Of a stretch of 64,000 nucleotides of DNA, positions 27,104 to 41,276 are shown piece by piece (positions within the stretch are counted from its first letter, which is position 1; each line of letters starts with the position of its first letter). This DNA comes from Tepidamorphus gemmatus (GTDB taxonomy: Bacteria; Pseudomonadota; Alphaproteobacteria; Rhizobiales; Tepidamorphaceae), in NCBI RefSeq assembly GCF_004346195.1, contig NZ_SMAK01000003.1, positions 1 through 64,000 of the forward strand. The letters are read 5' to 3'. Both the position numbers and the translations under genes were made by a program. The notes below the pieces were generated by a model. The model ran no database searches. It was given only the letters and a program-made list of their open reading frames with translations, and had not been told where the DNA came from.

Positions 27104-29401
27104 TCAGGCCGCCTCCCTGCCGTTCAGCAGGCGCCACAGCTTCTCCGGCGTGATCGGCATGTCGACATGGGTGATCCCGACCGCGCGGTGGAGCGCGTCG
27201 ACGATCGCGTTGACCACGGCCGGGGTCGCGCCGATGGCGCCGGCCTCGCCCGCGCCCTTCAGGCCGAGGATGTTGGTCGCACAGGGAACGTTGCGGGTTT
27301 CGAAGGCGAACTCCGGCAGGTCGTCGGCGCGCGGCAGCGCATAGTCCTGCAGACTGGCGGTCAGGAGCTGGCCCGAAGCGTCATAGACGGTGCGCTCCAG
27401 TACCGCCTGGCCGAGCCCCTGGGCAATGCCGCCGTGCACCTGGCCGGCCAGCAGCAGCGGATTGACCACCGCGCCGAAGTCGTCGACGACCGTATAGCGG
27501 GGAAAGCGGATACGGCCGGTCGCCGGGTCGATCTCCACCTCGACCACGTGGGTGCCGTTGGGGTAGGTCGCCTCCGGCGGCTTCCAGGAGTCACGCTCGC
27601 TGAGCGTTTCGCCCGATTCGGCGGCCTTGGCGGCGATCTCGGCGAAGCTGACCTGCCGGTCGGTGCCGGCGATGCGGATCCCTCCGTCGCCGAATTCGAG
27701 GTCCTCGCTCGCCGCTTCCAGCATGTCCGCGGCAATCGCCTTCAGCCGCTCGCCGAGCTTGATCGCGGCCTGCGAAACGGCGGCGCCGCCAACGGGGATC
27801 GACCGGGAGCCGCCGGTGAAGGAACCGTGCGGGATGAGGTCGGTGTCGCCCTGGATGACACGCACGCGCGCAGGGTCGATGCCGAGCCGCTCGGCGACGA
27901 TCTGCGCGTAGGCCGTCACGTGGCCCTGGCCGGTCGATTGGGTGCCGGACAGGACGGTGATGCCGCCGTCGGCGTCGAGAGACAGCGTCGCGGCTTCGGG
28001 CCCGCCGCCGGAGCACGCCTCGATATAGGTTGCAAGGCCGATGCCGCGCACCATGCCGCGCCTGCGGCTGTCGCGCAGGCGCGACTTGAAGCCGGCCCAG
28101 TCGGCCACCTCCATGGCGCGGCGCATGTGGCCGTCGAACTCGCCGGTGTCGTAGGTGCGGTCGGTCGGCGTGGTCCACGGCATCTGCGAGGGCGTGATGA
28201 AGTTGCGGCGCCGGATGACGTCCGGCCGCAAGCCGGTCTCGAGCGCCGCCTTGTCCACCAGACGCTCGATCAGATAGGCCGCCTCGGGCCGTCCGGCGCC
28301 GCGATAGGCATCGACCGGGACGGTGTTGGTGTAGGCCCCGCGCACCCGCGCGCAGGCGGCCGGGATCCTGTAGACGCCGGGAATCATCGCCGCGCCGTTG
28401 ACCGGCACGAACGGACCGACCTGACCGAGATAGGCCCCCATGTTGGCGATGGTGTCGACCTTCAGGGCGAGGAAGCGACCCTTTCCGTCGAGCGCGAGTT
28501 CGGCATGGCTGACATTGTCGCGCCCGTGGTAATCGGCCAGGAAGTGCTCGGTGCGGTCGGCGATCCAGGTCACCGGCCGGCCGGTCCTTTCGGCGGCAAC
28601 CAGCACCAGCGGATACTCGCGGTAGATGAAGATCTTCGTGCCGAAGCCGCCGCCCGTGTCGGGCGTTACGACGTGAAAATCCTCCCGCGGCCGGTTGAAG
28701 ACTGCCTGTGCCAGCAGCCGCTGGATGACGCTCGGACCCTGCGAGCCGCAAATCAGATGGTAGCGCCGGCTCGTGGGATCGAACCGGCCGATGGCGCCGC
28801 GCGTCTCCAGATAGTTGGTGACCAGCCGGTTGTTGACGAGATCGAGCGTCACGATCCTGTCGGCCTTGGCGAAAGCCGTCTCGACCGCCTCGGGATCACC
28901 CACCATCGAGTCGAAGGCGACGTTGCCCGGTGCCTCGGGCCAGATCTGCGGGGCGCCGTCGGCCAGCGCGGCGGCGGCGTCGGTCACGGCCGGACGCTCG
29001 TCCCAGTCGATGTCGAGCGCCTCGGCAGCGTCGCGGGCAGCGGCGATGCTCGTGGCGACGACCATCGCCACGGGCTCGCCGACATGCCGGACGACGTCCT
29101 CGGCGAGAACCGGGTAGCGCGGCACCGGCGAGGTGGTGCCATCGGCGTTGGCCACCATGCCGACGCAGGGCAAGGGTCCGAGATCCGCGACGTCATCGGC
29201 GCTCAGGACGAGCTCGACGCCCGGCATGGCACGCACGGCGTCGAGGCCGCCGATCGTGAAACGGGCATGGGCGACGGGACTGCGCACGAAGACCGCCCAG
29301 AGCGTGTCAGCAGGCGTATGGTCCGCCAGGTACCGGCCACGGCCGGACACAAAGGCGGGATCTTCCTTGCGCCGGATTGGCGCGCCGATGCCGAATTTCA
29401 T
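27104..29401 (-). CDS. Xanthine dehydrogenase family molybdopterin-binding subunit (CoxL form-II-like)
   Basis: 765 aa molybdenum hydroxylase large subunit. The start MKFGIGAPIRRKEDPAFVSG is the family norm. It carries the active-site loop AYRGAGRPEAAYLIERL, the form II (not form I AYxCSFR) signature, so oxidation of carbon monoxide should not be assumed. The C-terminal GAGEAGAIGATPAVVNAI, which holds the catalytic glutamate, is intact. Such subunits normally work with a FAD subunit and a 2Fe-2S subunit, but neither is adjacent. ATG at 29401; the frame upstream to 29602 has no family character. Divergent from glpR. Confidence 0.92.
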   Translation of the reverse strand: MKFGIGAPIRRKEDPAFVSGRGRYLADHTPADTLWAVFVRSPVAHARFTIGGLDAVRAMPGVELVLSADDVADLGPLPCVGMVANADGTTSPVPRYPVLAEDVVRHVGEPVAMVVATSIAAARDAAEALDIDWDERPAVTDAAAALADGAPQIWPEAPGNVAFDSMVGDPEAVETAFAKADRIVTLDLVNNRLVTNYLETRGAIGRFDPTSRRYHLICGSQGPSVIQRLLAQAVFNRPREDFHVVTPDTGGGFGTKIFIYREYPLVLVAAERTGRPVTWIADRTEHFLADYHGRDNVSHAELALDGKGRFLALKVDTIANMGAYLGQVGPFVPVNGAAMIPGVYRIPAACARVRGAYTNTVPVDAYRGAGRPEAAYLIERLVDKAALETGLRPDVIRRRNFITPSQMPWTTPTDRTYDTGEFDGHMRRAMEVADWAGFKSRLRDSRRRGMVRGIGLATYIEACSGGGPEAATLSLDADGGITVLSGTQSTGQGHVTAYAQIVAERLGIDPARVRVIQGDTDLIPHGSFTGGSRSIPVGGAAVSQAAIKLGERLKAIAADMLEAASEDLEFGDGGIRIAGTDRQVSFAEIAAKAAESGETLSERDSWKPPEATYPNGTHVVEVEIDPATGRIRFPRYTVVDDFGAVVNPLLLAGQVHGGIAQGLGQAVLERTVYDASGQLLTASLQDYALPRADDLPEFAFETRNVPCATNILGLKGAGEAGAIGATPAVVNAIVDALHRAVGITHVDMPITPEKLWRLLNGREAA

Positions 29402-29601
29402 GGGGTGTGGCCCGTGTCGGGAGAGGGATGGAAAGAAGCTAGCGTTCGGGCCGGCGGTTTTCAACATGGCCGACCCGGACGGCGTCCTGCCGCTGGGAGG
29501 CTTCGCTCCAGTTTCGCAATCTGCCAAACCGAAACCCGCAAGCACGCATCTTGTTTTCCATTGACCTTCGGCACAATCTGAACCGGCGCACAGCGCCGAC
29601 A

Positions 29602-30396
29602 ATGGACAACAACAGACCCATGCTGATCCCCCGGCAGAAGAGCATCCTCGAGCTTGCCCGCCAGGTCGGACGCGTCACCGTCGAGGACCTCGCGGCACGT
29701 TTCGAGGTCACTCCGCAAACCATCCGCAAGGACCTCAACGACCTGTGCGACAAACGCCTGCTGACGCGGGTGCACGGCGGCGCGATCCTGTCGTCGGGTG
29801 TCCAGAACGTCGGCTACGACGCCAGGCGAATGATGGCGATGGAAGCGAAGGCGGCGATCGGCCAGGCCACGGCTGCCCTGATCCCGGATTCGGCCTCGCT
29901 GTTCATCAATATCGGCACCACCACCGAGGCGGTTGCCCGCGCCATGTTGCAGCACGACGGCCTGATGGTCATCACCAACAACCTCAATGTCGCCAGCCTG
30001 ATGCGCGGCTACAGCCAGATCGAGGTGGTGATCGCCGGCGGGGTCGTGCGGCACGCCGACGGGGGCATTGTCGGTGAGGCGGCGGTGGACTTCATCCGCC
30101 AGTTCAAGGTGGATTTCGCGGTGATCGGCGTCTCGGCGATCGACGCGGACGGAGCACTGCTCGACTTCGACTACCGCGAGGTGCGGGTTGCCCAGGCGAT
30201 CATCTCCAATGCCCGGCACGTCATCCTCGTCTCCGACGCGACCAAGTTCGAGCGTTCCGCTCCGGTGCGCATCGGGCACCTGTCCCAGGTGCAGACCTTC
30301 GTCACCGATGTCTGCCGGCCCGCCGCGATCCGACGGATATGCGCCGAAGCGAATGTGAGGCTGATCGAAACCGGCGATCCGGCCGCCACCACGTAA
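29602..30396 (+). CDS. glpR: DeoR-family repressor GlpR of the glycerol regulon
   Basis: 264 aa. The N-terminal DeoR helix-turn-helix is VTVEDLAARFEVTPQTIRKD with LLTRVHGGAI. The C-terminal DeoRC sensor domain has FINIGTTTEAVARAMLQHDG, VITNNLNVASLM, GGIVGEAAVDFI and LDFDYREVRVAQAII, which align closely in my memory with E. coli GlpR, whose inducer is glycerol-3-phosphate. ATG at 29602; 29620 is an alternative. The downstream gap to glpD holds repeated motifs I take as its operator. It is likely to repress the glpD-to-glpK operon when glycerol-3-phosphate is absent. Confidence 0.92.
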   Translation: MDNNRPMLIPRQKSILELARQVGRVTVEDLAARFEVTPQTIRKDLNDLCDKRLLTRVHGGAILSSGVQNVGYDARRMMAMEAKAAIGQATAALIPDSASLFINIGTTTEAVARAMLQHDGLMVITNNLNVASLMRGYSQIEVVIAGGVVRHADGGIVGEAAVDFIRQFKVDFAVIGVSAIDADGALLDFDYREVRVAQAIISNARHVILVSDATKFERSAPVRIGHLSQVQTFVTDVCRPAAIRRICAEANVRLIETGDPAATT

Positions 30397-30397
30397 G

Positions 30398-30456
30398 TTT
30401 CGCTTGAAGCGCGAATTCTTTCGTTTATCATTCGCTTGAAGGTCAAAAACGAAGAA
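30398..30456 (+). promoter_or_regulatory. Promoter with overlapping GlpR operator-like repeats upstream of glpD
   Basis: The motif TTCGCTTGAAG occurs twice (30399-30409 and 30431-30441), exactly 32 bp apart or about three helical turns. An inverted pair (TTCTTTCGTTT at 30418-30428; AAAACGAAGAA at 30446-30456, approximate) encloses the second copy. A promoter fits inside: TTGAAG (30404-30409), 16 bp, TATCAT (30426-30431). The repeats thus overlap both core elements, as expected for repression by GlpR. Confidence 0.65.
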
Positions 30457-30500
30457 TTTCTGCTGCAGCGCAACATGCGCTGCGGTCCATGGGGAGTGCG

Positions 30501-32027
30501 GTGGCGGATACGCCCTACGACATCGCCGTCATCGGCGGAGGGATCAATGGCTGCGGCATCGCCCGCGATGCTGCCGGCCGCGGCCTGTCGGTATTCCTCG
30601 CCGAGAAGGGCGACCTGGCCGGTGCCACCTCGTCGGCCTCGACCAAGCTGATTCATGGCGGCCTGCGCTATCTCGAATACTTCGAGTTCCGCCTGGTGCG
30701 GGAATCGCTGGTGGAGCGCGAGGTGCTGCTGCAGGCCGCGCCGCACATCATCTGGCCGCTGCGATTCGTGCTGCCGCATCACGCGGGTCTGCGACCCGCC
30801 TGGCTGATCCGCCTCGGCCTGTTCCTCTATGATCATCTCGGCGGACGGCGGATCCTGCCGCCGGCGCGCACGCTCGACCTGGCCGCCAGCCCCGCCGGCC
30901 AGCCGCTCAAGCCGCACTTCCGGCGCGGATTCGAGTATTCCGACTGCTGGGTTGAGGATTCCCGGCTGGTCGTCCTGAACGCGGTCGACGCGGCCGAACG
31001 CGGTGCCGTCATCCGGACCCGCTGCGAGGTGATGCGGGCGGCGCGCGACGGGCAGACATGGCTGATCGACCTGCAGGATCACCTGACGGGGACCACCGAC
31101 CGCATCCGCGCGCGCGCCCTCGTCAACGCCAGCGGCCCCTGGGTCGCGATCGTCGGCCAGCAGCGGCTCGCCGCACGACCGGATGCCAGGGTGCGACTGG
31201 TCAAGGGCAGCCATATCATCACGCGCCGGCTGTTCGACCACGACCGCGCCTACATCTTCCAGAACGCCGACGGGCGAATCGTCTTCGCCATTCCCTACGA
31301 AAACGACTTCACGCTGATCGGCACCACCGATCTCGACTATGCAGGCGATCCGGGCGCCGCGCGGATCACGCCCGAGGAAACCCGCTATCTGTGCGCCGCC
31401 GCCAGCGAGTATTTCCGCGACCCGGTCAGGGAGAGCGACGTCATCGCCTCGTTTGCCGGCGTGCGGCCGCTCTATGACGACGGCGCCAGCGCGGCGCAGG
31501 CGGCGACGCGCGACTATGTGCTGAAGCTCGACGGGGCGGATCGGGCGAGGCCGCCCCTGCTCACCGTCTACGGCGGCAAGATCACCACCTACCGACGGCT
31601 CGCCGAGGCCGCACTGGCAAAGCTCGGTGGCTGGTTCCCGAAGATGGGCGGAAGCTGGACCCACGATGCGACGCTGCCCGGCGGTGACTTCCCCGTCGAT
31701 GGCTTCGAGGCCGAGGTGGCGGCCCTGCGGCGACGCTGCCCGAGCTGCAGCGGCGAACAGGCGCGGCGGCTGGTGCGCGCCTACGGGACGCGGGCGGCCT
31801 CGATTGTCGAGGGGGTGCGCGAGCCGGCCGACTGGGGCCGGGATTTCGGCGCGGGCCTCACCGAGCGCGAGGTCCGCTACCTCATCGCGCGCGAATGGGC
31901 GATGACCGCCGAGGACGTGCTGTGGCGCCGCTCCAAGCTGGCGCTCAGGATCGATGCGGAGGGCGTCGCCGAACTCGAGGCGTTCATGGGCGCCAACGTG
32001 CCGCGCGCGGCGGCGACGGCAGCGTGA
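30501..32027 (+). CDS. glpD: Glycerol-3-phosphate dehydrogenase (aerobic, FAD-dependent)
   Basis: About 508 aa. Peripheral inner-membrane flavoenzyme that oxidises glycerol-3-phosphate to dihydroxyacetone phosphate and passes electrons to quinone. The N-terminal FAD motif is YDIAVIGGGINGCGIARDAA, followed by TSSASTKLIHGGLRYLE, the DAO/GlpD signature, and KGSHIITRRLFDHDRAYI and TVYGGKITTYRRLAE further on. GTG at 30501 has GGGGAG 4 nt upstream and gives VADTPYDIAVIGGG; ATG at 30489 is in frame but has no ribosome-binding site. First structural gene of the glycerol operon, 10 bp before glpS. Confidence 0.95.
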   Translation: MADTPYDIAVIGGGINGCGIARDAAGRGLSVFLAEKGDLAGATSSASTKLIHGGLRYLEYFEFRLVRESLVEREVLLQAAPHIIWPLRFVLPHHAGLRPAWLIRLGLFLYDHLGGRRILPPARTLDLAASPAGQPLKPHFRRGFEYSDCWVEDSRLVVLNAVDAAERGAVIRTRCEVMRAARDGQTWLIDLQDHLTGTTDRIRARALVNASGPWVAIVGQQRLAARPDARVRLVKGSHIITRRLFDHDRAYIFQNADGRIVFAIPYENDFTLIGTTDLDYAGDPGAARITPEETRYLCAAASEYFRDPVRESDVIASFAGVRPLYDDGASAAQAATRDYVLKLDGADRARPPLLTVYGGKITTYRRLAEAALAKLGGWFPKMGGSWTHDATLPGGDFPVDGFEAEVAALRRRCPSCSGEQARRLVRAYGTRAASIVEGVREPADWGRDFGAGLTEREVRYLIAREWAMTAEDVLWRRSKLALRIDAEGVAELEAFMGANVPRAAATAA

Positions 32028-32037
32028 GGGCGCCGCG

Positions 32038-33126
32038 ATGACGCTCGTGCTCGACAGGGTCAGCAAGCGCGTCGGCGAGGAGACCCATATCTGCGACGTG
32101 AGCCTGACATTCGAGCGGGGCAGCCTCAACGTGCTGCTTGGTCCGACGCTGTCCGGCAAGACCTCGCTGATGCGGCTGATGGCCGGTCTCGATGTGCCGA
32201 CGCAGGGCCGGGTGCTGGTCGACGGCGTCGACGTTACCGGCATGTCGGTGCGCAAGCGTTCGGTGGCGATGGTCTACCAGCAGTTCATCAACTACCCGAC
32301 CCTCAGTGTGTACGAGAACATCGCCTCGCCGCTGCGCGTGGCGAAGGTTCCCGCAACCGAGCTCGACCGACGGGTACGGGAAGCCGCGCATCTCCTCAAG
32401 CTCGACGCCCTGCTCGACCGCAAGCCGCTGGAGCTTTCGGGCGGCCAGCAGCAACGCACCGCGCTGGCACGGGCAATCGTCAAGCATGCCGATCTGCTGT
32501 TGCTCGACGAGCCCTTGGCCAATCTCGACTACAAGCTCCGCGAGGAGCTGCGCGAGGAGCTGCCGCGGCTGTTCGCCGAGACCGGCGCGATCCTCGTCTA
32601 TGCCACCACCGAACCGTCCGAGGCCCTGCTGCTCGGCGGCAACACGGCGACCCTCGATCAGGGGCGCGTGGTGCAGTTCGGGCCAACCATCGAGGTCTAC
32701 CGTCGCCCGGTCAGCCTCGTCTCGGCGCAGCGCTTTTCCGATCCGCCGATGAACACGGCGCCGGTGCACAAGTCGGGCGCGTGGTTCCGCTCCGTCGACG
32801 GTCTCACGCTGCCTGCCCTCGGCGAGGCGGCGGGGCTGCCGGACGGTGACTACACGATCGGCTTCCGCACCAATCATCTCTATCTGAACCGTCCGGCGCA
32901 GGACGCCGTGGCGCTGACCGCAATCGTGGCGATCACCGAGATCACCGGCTCGGAAAGCTTCGTCCACGTCGATTTCGGATCGTCGCGATGGGTGGCGCTT
33001 GCCCACGGCGTGCACGAACTCGACATCGGCCAGCCGGTGGAACTGTTCCTCGATCCGCACCGCATCTTCGTGTTCGCCCCCGACGGCAGCCTGGCGGCGG
33101 CTGCCGCCATCCGCCAGGCAGCGTGA
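32038..33126 (+). CDS. glpS: Glycerol ABC transporter ATP-binding protein GlpS (H-loop histidine missing)
   Basis: 362 aa CUT1/MalK-like ATPase with a TOBE-like C-terminal domain. Walker A is the unusual GPTLSGKTS, the Q-loop lies in VYQQFINYP, the signature LSGGQQQRTALARAI is canonical and Walker B is LLLLDEPLANLD. The switch (H-loop) reads VYATTEPSEA: where MalK-type proteins have VTHD, the histidine is replaced by Thr. By gene order and length it corresponds to GlpS of the Rhizobium leguminosarum glycerol importer GlpSTPQUV. It should pair with GlpT. ATG at 32038; the gene is followed 7 bp later by glpT. Confidence 0.92.
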   Translation: MTLVLDRVSKRVGEETHICDVSLTFERGSLNVLLGPTLSGKTSLMRLMAGLDVPTQGRVLVDGVDVTGMSVRKRSVAMVYQQFINYPTLSVYENIASPLRVAKVPATELDRRVREAAHLLKLDALLDRKPLELSGGQQQRTALARAIVKHADLLLLDEPLANLDYKLREELREELPRLFAETGAILVYATTEPSEALLLGGNTATLDQGRVVQFGPTIEVYRRPVSLVSAQRFSDPPMNTAPVHKSGAWFRSVDGLTLPALGEAAGLPDGDYTIGFRTNHLYLNRPAQDAVALTAIVAITEITGSESFVHVDFGSSRWVALAHGVHELDIGQPVELFLDPHRIFVFAPDGSLAAAAAIRQAA

Positions 33127-33133
33127 GGTCGCG

Positions 33134-34218
<1,085 letters not shown>

Positions 34219-34222
<4 letters not shown>

Positions 34223-35081
34223 ACAAGATTCACGACAACAGGGCCTGGTTCCTGGTCGTGCCGGTCGTGGCGCTGGTCGCGTTCAATGCGGTCATCCCGC
34301 TGATGACCGTGGTGAACTATTCCGTGCAGGAGACGTTCGGCAACAACGTCTTCTTCTTTGAGGGCGTCAAGTGGTTCGAGCAGGTCGTGCATTCCGACCG
34401 GTTCCATGCCGCGCTCGGCCGCCAGCTGATCTTCACCTTCACGATCCTGGCGATCGAGATCCCGCTCGGCGTGGCGATCGCGCTCGCCATGCCGCGCAAG
34501 GGCCCCTGGGTCTCGGTCTGCCTGGTGCTGATGGCGCTGCCGCTGCTCATTCCGTGGAACGTGGTCGGCGCGATCTGGAACATCTTCGCCTTGCCGGACA
34601 TCGGCCTGCTTGGCCGCATGCTGAACGGGCTGGGCTTCAACTACAATTTCACCCGTCAGCCGGGTGATGCGTGGTTCACGCTGATCCTGATGGACGTCTG
34701 GCACTGGACGTCGCTGGTGGTGCTGCTGGCCTATGCCGGCCTGATCGCGATCCCGGACGCCTACTACCAGGCCGCCCGTATCGACGGGGCCTCGCGCTGG
34801 GCGGTGTTCCGCTACATCCAGCTACCCAAGATGCGCCGCGTGCTGACCATCGCGGTGCTGCTCAGGTTCATGGATTCCTTCATGATCTATACCGAGCCGT
34901 CGGTCCTGACCGGCGGCGGGCCGGGCAATTCGACGACGCTGTTGTCGATCGATCTCGTCAAGATCGCGCTCGGCCAGTTCGACCTCGGCCCGGCGGCGGC
35001 GATGTCGATCATCTACTTCCTGATCGTGCTGCTGCTGAGCTGGATCTTCTACACGGTGATGATGCGCAACGAGGATCGGTC

Positions 35082-35085
<4 letters not shown>
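34219..35085 (+). CDS. glpP: Glycerol ABC transporter permease GlpP
   Basis: 288 aa CUT1-type permease (MalF/UgpA-like) with six hydrophobic segments. The EAA loop, which docks on the ATPases, is seen as DAYYQAARIDGASRWAVFRY (about residues 178-197), and TGGGPGNSTTLLSIDL is the typical periplasmic-loop motif. Start and stop both overlap their neighbours by 4 bp (ATGA), so translation is coupled. It pairs with GlpQ. The name rests on synteny with the R. leguminosarum glp operon. Confidence 0.92.
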
Positions 35086-35945
<860 letters not shown>

Positions 35946-35956
35946 AGGAGGGACGG

Positions 35957-36238
35957 ATGGGCCTCACCTGGATGGCCTGGACCTGGCAGACCGCAACCTT
36001 CTTCGCGGCGATCGCGCTGTTGCTCTGCGCCATGACGATCTGGGAGCTGGTGTCGCCGGGCGGGGCGCCGCGGCGCGGCATTCTCGGTATCGACACGACA
36101 CGCGGCGACCGGCTGTTCATCTCGCTGCTCGGCGCCGCCTTCATCAATCTCGCATGGCTCGGGCTGGTCGGCCCGGACCTGTGGTGGGCTCTCGGCCTGT
36201 CCCTGCTCTACGCCGTCGCGGTGTTCCGCTGGGTTTGA
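35957..36238 (+). CDS. glpU: DUF2160 small membrane protein GlpU
   Basis: 93 aa with about three hydrophobic segments (TATFFAAIALLLCAMTIWEL, RLFISLLGAAFINLAWLGLV, WALGLSLLYAVAVF) and a conserved LVSPGGAPRRGILGIDTTRGDR loop between the first two, shown here in part. DUF2160 proteins occur almost only in this glycerol-importer operon, where the rhizobial gene is called glpU. The role is unknown but it may be an accessory membrane subunit. GGAGGGACGG precedes the ATG. Confidence 0.92.
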   Translation: MGLTWMAWTWQTATFFAAIALLLCAMTIWELVSPGGAPRRGILGIDTTRGDRLFISLLGAAFINLAWLGLVGPDLWWALGLSLLYAVAVFRWV

Positions 36239-36297
36239 GGCCGTTGGGAAGCAATGCCGGCGGGCAGCCGGCGCAAGGAACCAAGGGAGGACTCTTG

Positions 36298-38034
<1,737 letters not shown>

Positions 38035-38043
38035 CGGCCGCTC

Positions 38044-38076
38044 GGCGCAGCGGGGGCGGCGTCCTCCCGCTGCGCC
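38044..38076 (+). promoter_or_regulatory. Perfect 11-bp hairpin in the glpV-glpK gap
   Basis: GGCGCAGCGGG (38044-38054) is perfectly complementary to 38066-38076, with an 11-nt loop. It starts 9 bp past the glpV stop and has no following U-tract, so it is more likely an mRNA stabiliser or partial, Rho-linked terminator than a full intrinsic terminator. About 127 bp remain before the glpK ATG. Confidence 0.6.
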
Positions 38077-38203
38077 ATCGCCGGGTCGTCGCGGCCCCTG
38101 AGCGGTGCCGCGCCATCGACCCGCGCGTCACCGGCCGGGACGACGTGGTCGACTACCCCGGCCGGGGCTCCGTTCCGCCAGCCTTCCCGCAGGGACCCGA
38201 CCC

Positions 38204-39694
<1,491 letters not shown>

Positions 39695-39734
39695 AGCGGG
39701 GGGCGCTGTGACAGCAGCGTTAACTCGGCGGCAC

Positions 39735-39750
39735 TACGTATTTCTACGTA
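39735..39750. promoter_or_regulatory. Tandem TACGTA palindromes upstream of the globin-coupled receptor
   Basis: TACGTA (39735-39740), TTTC, TACGTA (39745-39750). The two palindromes are spaced exactly 10 bp, one helical turn, in the AT-rich part of the 197-bp glpK-receptor gap. This layout suits a dimeric regulator binding twice on one face, for example a LuxR/NarL-type response regulator. The binding protein is unknown. Confidence 0.45.
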
Positions 39751-39891
39751 ATGATTGGCGATATCGCCTGCAGACTTAGACCTTCCCTAGAGTAACCGAA
39801 CCAATTCGCCAGACATTCGGCAACACGTTTACTTTTGATTCAATAACCAGGGTTAATGTCCGGGAGAAACTTAACCGGCTGGAGACATGCC

Positions 39892-41262
39892 ATGTCAGCC
39901 GATCCCGAACGCGGGCAGAAGCTCGCCTATCTGCGCATCGATACCGAGACGAAGCAATTGCTCGCGGAGTTCCTGCCGCGTCTGCGAAGCCGGATGCCGG
40001 CGATTCTGGCCGAGTTCTATGACCACATCATGCGCGTGCCGGAGCTTGCCGCCATGTTCGCGGGCCCCGACCGCATCGAACACGCGAAGAAGATGCAGGC
40101 CCAGCACTGGGAGCGGATGTTCTCGGGGCGCTTCGACGAGGACTATTTCAGGTCGGTGGAACGGATCGGCAAGACACACTGCCGGCTCGGACTGGCGCCG
40201 GGCTGGTACATTGGCGGCTACGCGCTGGTCAAGCAGGCGATCGTCGCCGACGTCCTGGCCGAGGCGGCCTCCGGCAACCCGCTCGGCCGCGGCCGGCGCA
40301 TCGCCGCCGCCGCGCCCCTGCTGGCCGCCGTCGAGCGGGCCATCACCCTCGACATGGACCTGTCGATCGAAGTGTATCTGGCGGAGAAGGAGGCGGGGTT
40401 CGACAAGCGGCTGAACACGCTCGCCGACCAGTTCAGCGAGGCCGTCGGCAGGATCTCGGCCGATCTGTCGAGCGCAGCGGCCACGCTGCAGAGCTCCGCC
40501 GGCGGGCTCGAGCGCGCCGTAGACGAGACCAACCGACAGGTGACGACCGCCGCGACGGGTGCGGAGGAGGCATCCGCCAACCTGCAGACGATTGCCTCGG
40601 CAGCGGAGGAACTGTCGGGGTCGGTCTCGGAGATCTCGCGCCAGATCGCCGATGGCAGCCGCATCACCGCCGATGCTGTGGACAAGACCCGCGCGATGAC
40701 TCGCAGCGTCGCCAGCCTGCAGGAGGCGGCCGGCCGGGTCGGCGGGATCGTCCGGCTGATCGAGGAGATCGCCGAGCAGACCAACCTGCTCGCCCTCAAT
40801 GCCACCATCGAGGCGGCGCGGGCCGGTGAGGCGGGACGCGGCTTCGCCGTCGTGGCCGGCGAGGTGAAGGGCCTCGCCCAGCAGACCGCGCGGGCGACCG
40901 GCGAGATCGCTGACCAGATCCGCGGCATCCAGGAGGTGGCCGATGTCGTGGCCGGCCACATCGAGGCGATCGGACGGGCGATCGGGGCGGTCGAGGAGGT
41001 GTCGGCGGCCGTCGCGACGGCCATCGAGGAACAGACCGCGGTGACCTCGGAGATCTCGCGCAATGTCGGCGACGCGGCCGGCGGCGCCGCCTCGGTGACC
41101 GCCGCCGTTCATGGCGTGTCGCAGGCCTCGGCGCAGTCGCTGGAGGCGGCGATGGCGCTCGCCAGGGTCGCTGAGGCGGTGCGCGACAAGGCGGGCGCTC
41201 TGGACCGGCAATCGGCCGCCTTCCTCGAGCGCATCCGCTCGGCCAACGCCCAGCCGGCGTGA
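39892..41262 (+). CDS. Globin-coupled (HemAT-like) methyl-accepting chemotaxis protein
   Basis: 456 aa soluble chemoreceptor. Residues about 1-165 are a globin/protoglobin sensor domain: [18 protein letters not shown], then the probable proximal heme histidine in [18 protein letters not shown]. Residues about 190-456 are the MCP signalling domain with the hairpin-tip [20 protein letters not shown] and [17 protein letters not shown]. There is no transmembrane segment, so it acts in the cytoplasm and probably reports oxygen to CheA/CheW. ATG 39892 has GGAGA upstream; an in-frame ATG at 39856 would add 12 residues. No che genes lie nearby. Confidence 0.93.
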   Translation: MSADPERGQKLAYLRIDTETKQLLAEFLPRLRSRMPAILAEFYDHIMRVPELAAMFAGPDRIEHAKKMQAQHWERMFSGRFDEDYFRSVERIGKTHCRLGLAPGWYIGGYALVKQAIVADVLAEAASGNPLGRGRRIAAAAPLLAAVERAITLDMDLSIEVYLAEKEAGFDKRLNTLADQFSEAVGRISADLSSAAATLQSSAGGLERAVDETNRQVTTAATGAEEASANLQTIASAAEELSGSVSEISRQIADGSRITADAVDKTRAMTRSVASLQEAAGRVGGIVRLIEEIAEQTNLLALNATIEAARAGEAGRGFAVVAGEVKGLAQQTARATGEIADQIRGIQEVADVVAGHIEAIGRAIGAVEEVSAAVATAIEEQTAVTSEISRNVGDAAGGAASVTAAVHGVSQASAQSLEAAMALARVAEAVRDKAGALDRQSAAFLERIRSANAQPA

Positions 41263-41276
41263 CCGGACGCCGCGTC

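Noticed and set aside
27104-29401. Calling the molybdoenzyme subunit a carbon monoxide dehydrogenase
   Set aside because: The active-site loop is AYRGAGR (form II), not the form I AYxCSFR loop of genuine CO dehydrogenases.
27101-29581. Plus-strand open frame of over 800 codons opposite the CoxL-type gene
   Set aside because: Antisense shadow of a clear molybdoenzyme subunit; no ribosome-binding site or domain.
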